The translations under genes and the position numbers were made by a program. The notes beneath the pieces were generated by a model that saw only the letters and a list, made by a program, of their open reading frames with translations, was not told the origin of the DNA and did no database searches. From Lachnospiraceae bacterium (GTDB lineage: Bacteria > Bacillota > Clostridia > Lachnospirales > Lachnospiraceae): DNA of 64,000 nt. The stretch spans positions 62,001 to 126,000 of the forward strand of contig JAFZVZ010000044.1 of NCBI GenBank assembly GCA_017617545.1, in the 5' to 3' direction. Positions 60,855 through 64,000 of the stretch are shown here, one piece after another; within the stretch, counting starts at the first letter, position 1, and each line of letters begins with the position of its first letter.

Positions 60855-62051
60855 ATGTTTTTCTGGAAGAAGAAAAAGAAGGAAGAGGATGAACTGCCGG
60901 AGGAGCAGGCAGCCGGAGAAGCCCTTGAGGGGGACGGGACGGAATATCCGGATGATTTGGATAATGAGGAGACTGCCGGTGAGGCGTTCGGCGCGATCCT
61001 TGAGGAGACGACGGAAGGCTTTGACGATGTGATCGATTACGAGGCGGAGTCGGACGCGGACGAGGCGTCGGAGGAAACTGCTTCCGAGGACGAGCCTGCG
61101 GAGGAGGAGCCGGTCAAGAAGAAGGGCTTCTTCAAGCGGTTGTTCGCGGGCATGAGCAAGACGAGAAACAGTCTTGCGGACGGACTGCGCTCGCTGTTCG
61201 GCGGCAGCAAGATCGACGACGAGTTCTATGAGGAACTCGAGGAGATCCTGATCATGGCGGACCTCGGCGTGACCACGACGGAGGATATCCTGGAGGGCCT
61301 TCGCGCGAAGGTGAAGGAGCAGCATATCAAGGAGCCTGCCGAGTGCAGACAGCTGCTGATGGATACCATCCGCGAGCAGATGGCGGTTCCCGAGGACGCG
61401 TACGAGTTTGAAAACAGACCGTCCGTCATATTGATGGTCGGTGTGAACGGCGTCGGCAAGACGACGACCGCAGGCAAGATCGCCGGTTCGCTGAAGGCGG
61501 ACGGCAAGAGAGTGCTCCTGGCGGCAGCGGATACCTTCCGCGCGGCGGCGACGGAGCAGCTGATCGAGTGGTCTCACCGCGCGGGCTGCGAGATCATCTC
61601 GGCAAAGGAGGGCGCCGATCCGGCGGCAGTCGTGTTCGATGCCGTGACGGCGGCCAAGGCGCGCAAGGCGGACGTGCTGATCGTGGATACGGCAGGACGC
61701 CTTCACAACAAGAAGAACCTGATGGATGAGCTCGGCAAGATCAACCGCGTCATCGATCGCGAGTATCCGGACGCGCACAGGGAAACCTTCGTCGTGCTCG
61801 ACGGAACGACCGGTCAGAACGCGCTTGTGCAGGCCCGCGAATTCAACGAGGTGACCGACATCTCGGGCATCGTCATCACGAAGCTCGACGGAACGGCCAA
61901 GGGAGGTATCGCGATCGCGATCCAGAAGGAACTCGGAATTCCGGTCAAGTACATTGGTGTCGGCGAGAAGATCGATGACATGCAGAAGTTCAATCCGGAT
62001 GAGTTCACGGAAGCTTTGTTCGAACCGGTAGGGGAGGACGCGGAACAGTAA
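60855..62051 (+). CDS. ftsY: Signal recognition particle receptor FtsY
   Basis: GTPase that docks SRP-ribosome complexes at the membrane. An acidic A domain (about 1-95, opening with a Lys run after MFFW) precedes the NG domain: GVNGVGKTTT (195-204), DTAGRLHN, TKLDGTAKGG and the G5-like GVGEKIDDM. 398 residues. The start has TGGAGGA upstream. Last gene of the plsX-acpP-rnc-smc-ftsY series. Confidence 0.97.
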   Translation: MFFWKKKKKEEDELPEEQAAGEALEGDGTEYPDDLDNEETAGEAFGAILEETTEGFDDVIDYEAESDADEASEETASEDEPAEEEPVKKKGFFKRLFAGMSKTRNSLADGLRSLFGGSKIDDEFYEELEEILIMADLGVTTTEDILEGLRAKVKEQHIKEPAECRQLLMDTIREQMAVPEDAYEFENRPSVILMVGVNGVGKTTTAGKIAGSLKADGKRVLLAAADTFRAAATEQLIEWSHRAGCEIISAKEGADPAAVVFDAVTAAKARKADVLIVDTAGRLHNKKNLMDELGKINRVIDREYPDAHRETFVVLDGTTGQNALVQAREFNEVTDISGIVITKLDGTAKGGIAIAIQKELGIPVKYIGVGEKIDDMQKFNPDEFTEALFEPVGEDAEQ

Positions 62052-62092
62052 GTGTGAGGTGCGGAAACGATTTTCCGCAGAGGGGGGAAACA

Positions 62093-64000
62093 ATGAAAAA
62101 AGTCTTTTTGCTGCTTGTGGCAGTATGTCTTGTGCTACTGCCGGTCGGTTGCTCGAAAAAGCCTGACAATTCCGGGGACAACAAGACGGAGGACGTGACC
62201 GTGACACCCACGGAGGCTCCTACGAACGTGCCGGAGAAAACGCCGACTCCGACGGAGACGGGACCGGACAACCGGATCACGTTGACGCTGTCTCAGATTC
62301 TCGACAAGAGCAACGGCGGGAATGTGATCATGTATGTGCTGGAAGGAACGCCGGAGGAGACGACGCAGGTAGCTTCCGTTCTCGCGTTTAAGGACGGCAA
62401 GGTCACCGTGTACAACAGCGATACGGTGACGGAGGCACTCCCTGCGAATCTGCTTGCGGGCGCGGAGACATTTTCCGATGAGGAGCTTTTGAGCCGGCTG
62501 GACGAGGCATACCAAAAGCGTGTGAGTTTTGCGATCGGGGAGATCGTAAAGAAGAACGAGGAAGCGGCGGCACTGTACGCCCTGTCGCTGACCGGAAGCG
62601 AAGCGGGTGAGTGGACAGGACGCGATTATTTTTCGACATGTAAGGACTGGTATGTATGCGTGGACGCGCCGGCCGCGTACGAATATTACACGTTTGTGTA
62701 CACGGATGCGTCGGGCAAGAATCTTCTCCAGGAGAAGCTGATCGTGCCTCAGGTCTGGGGGACGGACGAGCTGATCACGAGAAACGGGGAGATCATGGCA
62801 GGGCAGTCGATCGTGTTTGACTACAAAAAGGCAGAGGCGCCCGCGATCCCCGGATATGATTCCGATACATTGGCGGCGGCTGACGCCGAGATGTGGCTCA
62901 ACGAGTATAAAAATGTGATCGTCAGCATCCGCGAGGACGAAAGCGCTTCGGCGCAGGGCAACGTGCAGGTTGCTCTCAGGGATGCCCTGACGATCGACGC
63001 GAAAAAGCCTCTGTACGGAAAGATCGCCAACCGGGATTACATCGGGTATGCGACGGAGAACGGCGGTTCGGTGATCCTTCTTTGCGAGCCGGACACGGCT
63101 TCCGCAGCAGACACCGCGGAGACGATACAGGGGAAGGCTTCCTATATTGTGAACCCGGATTACACGAAGGAGGCGCAGCTCCGCTATGACATCAACCGGA
63201 GCCTTCTTTCTTCCGCGGAGCCGTTCTGGGAGAAGGAGAGCGTCAAGACGTATCTGAAGGATTATGTCACCAAGGAGCTGGCATATCGGTTTATTGAGAA
63301 CAAGCGCACGGATCTCGGATGCTATGTGCTTGAGTGCCTCGGCTTTGCCGATGAGGCGGAGCAGGTACGCGCAGAGAAGGACAACGAGCCGGAGGAGAGA
63401 GATCTGGGCGGTATGACGCTTGTCCTCGGCAACTGGTGGGATGACGGATCCATCGAGCCGTTCTCGGAATCGGACAAGATCATATACGACTATCAGCAAG
63501 AGGTAATGAGGAAGAATAACTTCTCCGTCGTCAAGAAATGCGACTACACCTGGGGTGACCAGGCGGAATCCTGTATTCTGTCCATTGTCTCGGACGAGCC
63601 GCTGGCCGATATCCTGATGTTCGACTACCGGTTCATTGGATCGTTCATGAATGCCGAAAAACCGATGTTTGCCGACCTCTCAAAACTCACGGAGTTTGAT
63701 TTTTCGGACGAAAAATGGAACAAGCAGGTCACGGAGTGCATGACGATCGGCAACAGCATCTACGGTTTTTCCCTTACGAAGGATCCGACGACGGGCGTGT
63801 ACTGGAACAAGGATCTTGTGGAGATGCTGCTCGGACCCGGCAAGGGAGATTGTCTGTACGACTGGCAGGCGAGCGGAGAATGGACGTGGGATAAGTTCAA
63901 GGAGTTCGCAAAGGAGTGTACGGTTGACCGGGACTTCGACGGTATGACGGATATCTACGGACTTACCGCATTTCAGGCGTACTTCTTTGAGATGGCGATC
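62093..64000 (+). CDS. Solute-binding-like lipoprotein (3' truncated by window edge)
   Basis: The frame is open from the ATG at 62093 (behind GGGGGGAAAC) to the window end, 636 codons so far. A signal peptide ends in the lipobox PVGC with Cys20, followed by a Thr/Pro linker (TPTEAPTNVPEKTPTPTE). About 400 residues of unrecognised N-terminal domain come next. From about residue 440 (LGNWWDDGS, then YDYQQEVMRKNNFSV) the sequence resembles the first lobe of family 1 extracellular solute-binding proteins of ABC transporters, with DILMFDYRFIG and GFSLTKDP. The transporter genes would lie beyond the window. Substrate unknown. Confidence 0.75.
   Translation, partial: MKKVFLLLVAVCLVLLPVGCSKKPDNSGDNKTEDVTVTPTEAPTNVPEKTPTPTETGPDNRITLTLSQILDKSNGGNVIMYVLEGTPEETTQVASVLAFKDGKVTVYNSDTVTEALPANLLAGAETFSDEELLSRLDEAYQKRVSFAIGEIVKKNEEAAALYALSLTGSEAGEWTGRDYFSTCKDWYVCVDAPAAYEYYTFVYTDASGKNLLQEKLIVPQVWGTDELITRNGEIMAGQSIVFDYKKAEAPAIPGYDSDTLAAADAEMWLNEYKNVIVSIREDESASAQGNVQVALRDALTIDAKKPLYGKIANRDYIGYATENGGSVILLCEPDTASAADTAETIQGKASYIVNPDYTKEAQLRYDINRSLLSSAEPFWEKESVKTYLKDYVTKELAYRFIENKRTDLGCYVLECLGFADEAEQVRAEKDNEPEERDLGGMTLVLGNWWDDGSIEPFSESDKIIYDYQQEVMRKNNFSVVKKCDYTWGDQAESCILSIVSDEPLADILMFDYRFIGSFMNAEKPMFADLSKLTEFDFSDEKWNKQVTECMTIGNSIYGFSLTKDPTTGVYWNKDLVEMLLGPGKGDCLYDWQASGEWTWDKFKEFAKECTVDRDFDGMTDIYGLTAFQAYFFEMAI

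Noticed and set aside
1-64000. tRNA, rRNA, riboswitch, insertion sequence, prophage or CRISPR features
   Set aside because: Read through for cloverleaf arms, T-box or common riboswitch cores, transposase motifs and spaced repeats; none could be supported. A covariance-model scan would be needed to exclude small RNAs in the short spacers.

Overview
The window is a gene-dense stretch of bacterial chromosome with a GC content in the high 50s percent (sampled by eye). Essentially all genes lie on the + strand. Gene content and order point to the Clostridia, most likely a high-GC member of the Lachnospiraceae/Lachnospirales. Supporting signs are the dxs-tlyA-nadK-argR-recN order, the priA-def-fmt-rsmB-rlmN-PP2C-PASTA kinase-rsgA-rpe order, an IspH-ribosomal protein S1 fusion, plsX-acpP-rnc-smc-ftsY, and lipoproteins with Thr/Pro linkers. 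MurE carries the DNPR motif of meso-diaminopimelate-adding enzymes. I found no tRNA, rRNA, insertion sequence, prophage or CRISPR array, and no gene-free stretch longer than about 270 bases.

Layout. 2-6646: isoprenoid and NAD/arginine housekeeping genes (dxs truncated by the window edge, tlyA, nadK, argR, yebC, recN). 6697-8133: a lone glycogen synthase. 8262-11281: murE and murF. 11288-22060: priA, protein maturation and rRNA modification genes, a PP2C/PASTA-kinase signalling pair, rsgA and rpe. 22082-28615: a transglutaminase-like lipoprotein, ychF, lgt and a FeoA-FeoB fusion closed by a strong terminator. 28790-36953: a short division and cell-wall cluster (mraZ, rsmH, ftsL-like, a class B PBP, ftsW, divIB/ftsQ, ftsZ) with a readable promoter and a MraZ-type operator. 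37171-37716: a small, probably highly expressed surface protein between palindromes and a terminator. 37849-47916: a ten-gene Mrp/Mbh-like cation antiporter operon with its own promoter. 48031-52164: folD, rimO, pgsA and an HI0933-type flavoprotein. 52264-55046: cmk and ispH-rpsA, closed by a terminator. 55194-62051: plsX, acpP, rnc, smc, ftsY. 62093-64000: a truncated solute-binding-like lipoprotein.

How the parts fit. Many genes serve envelope growth and division: MurE/MurF make the pentapeptide precursor, the PBP/FtsW pair polymerises septal wall around FtsZ, the PASTA kinase and its phosphatase are expected to sense muropeptides, and PlsX/AcpP/PgsA/Lgt supply and use membrane lipid. The Mrp-like operon has the E-F-G-(MbhD)-(MbhE+B)-C-D order of the membrane arm of archaeal Mbh-type complexes. 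It has no hydrogenase or other redox subunit, and it carries four antiporter-type (D/NuoL-M-N-like) subunits.

Two patterns are not explained by the genes. A 9-mer, CGGAAAATG, occurs about 19 times on either strand, against less than one expected from base composition. It is strongly enriched between genes and is twice arranged as an inverted pair. In addition, many short spacers inside operons are packed with two or three consecutive perfect hairpins that lack terminator T-tracts.
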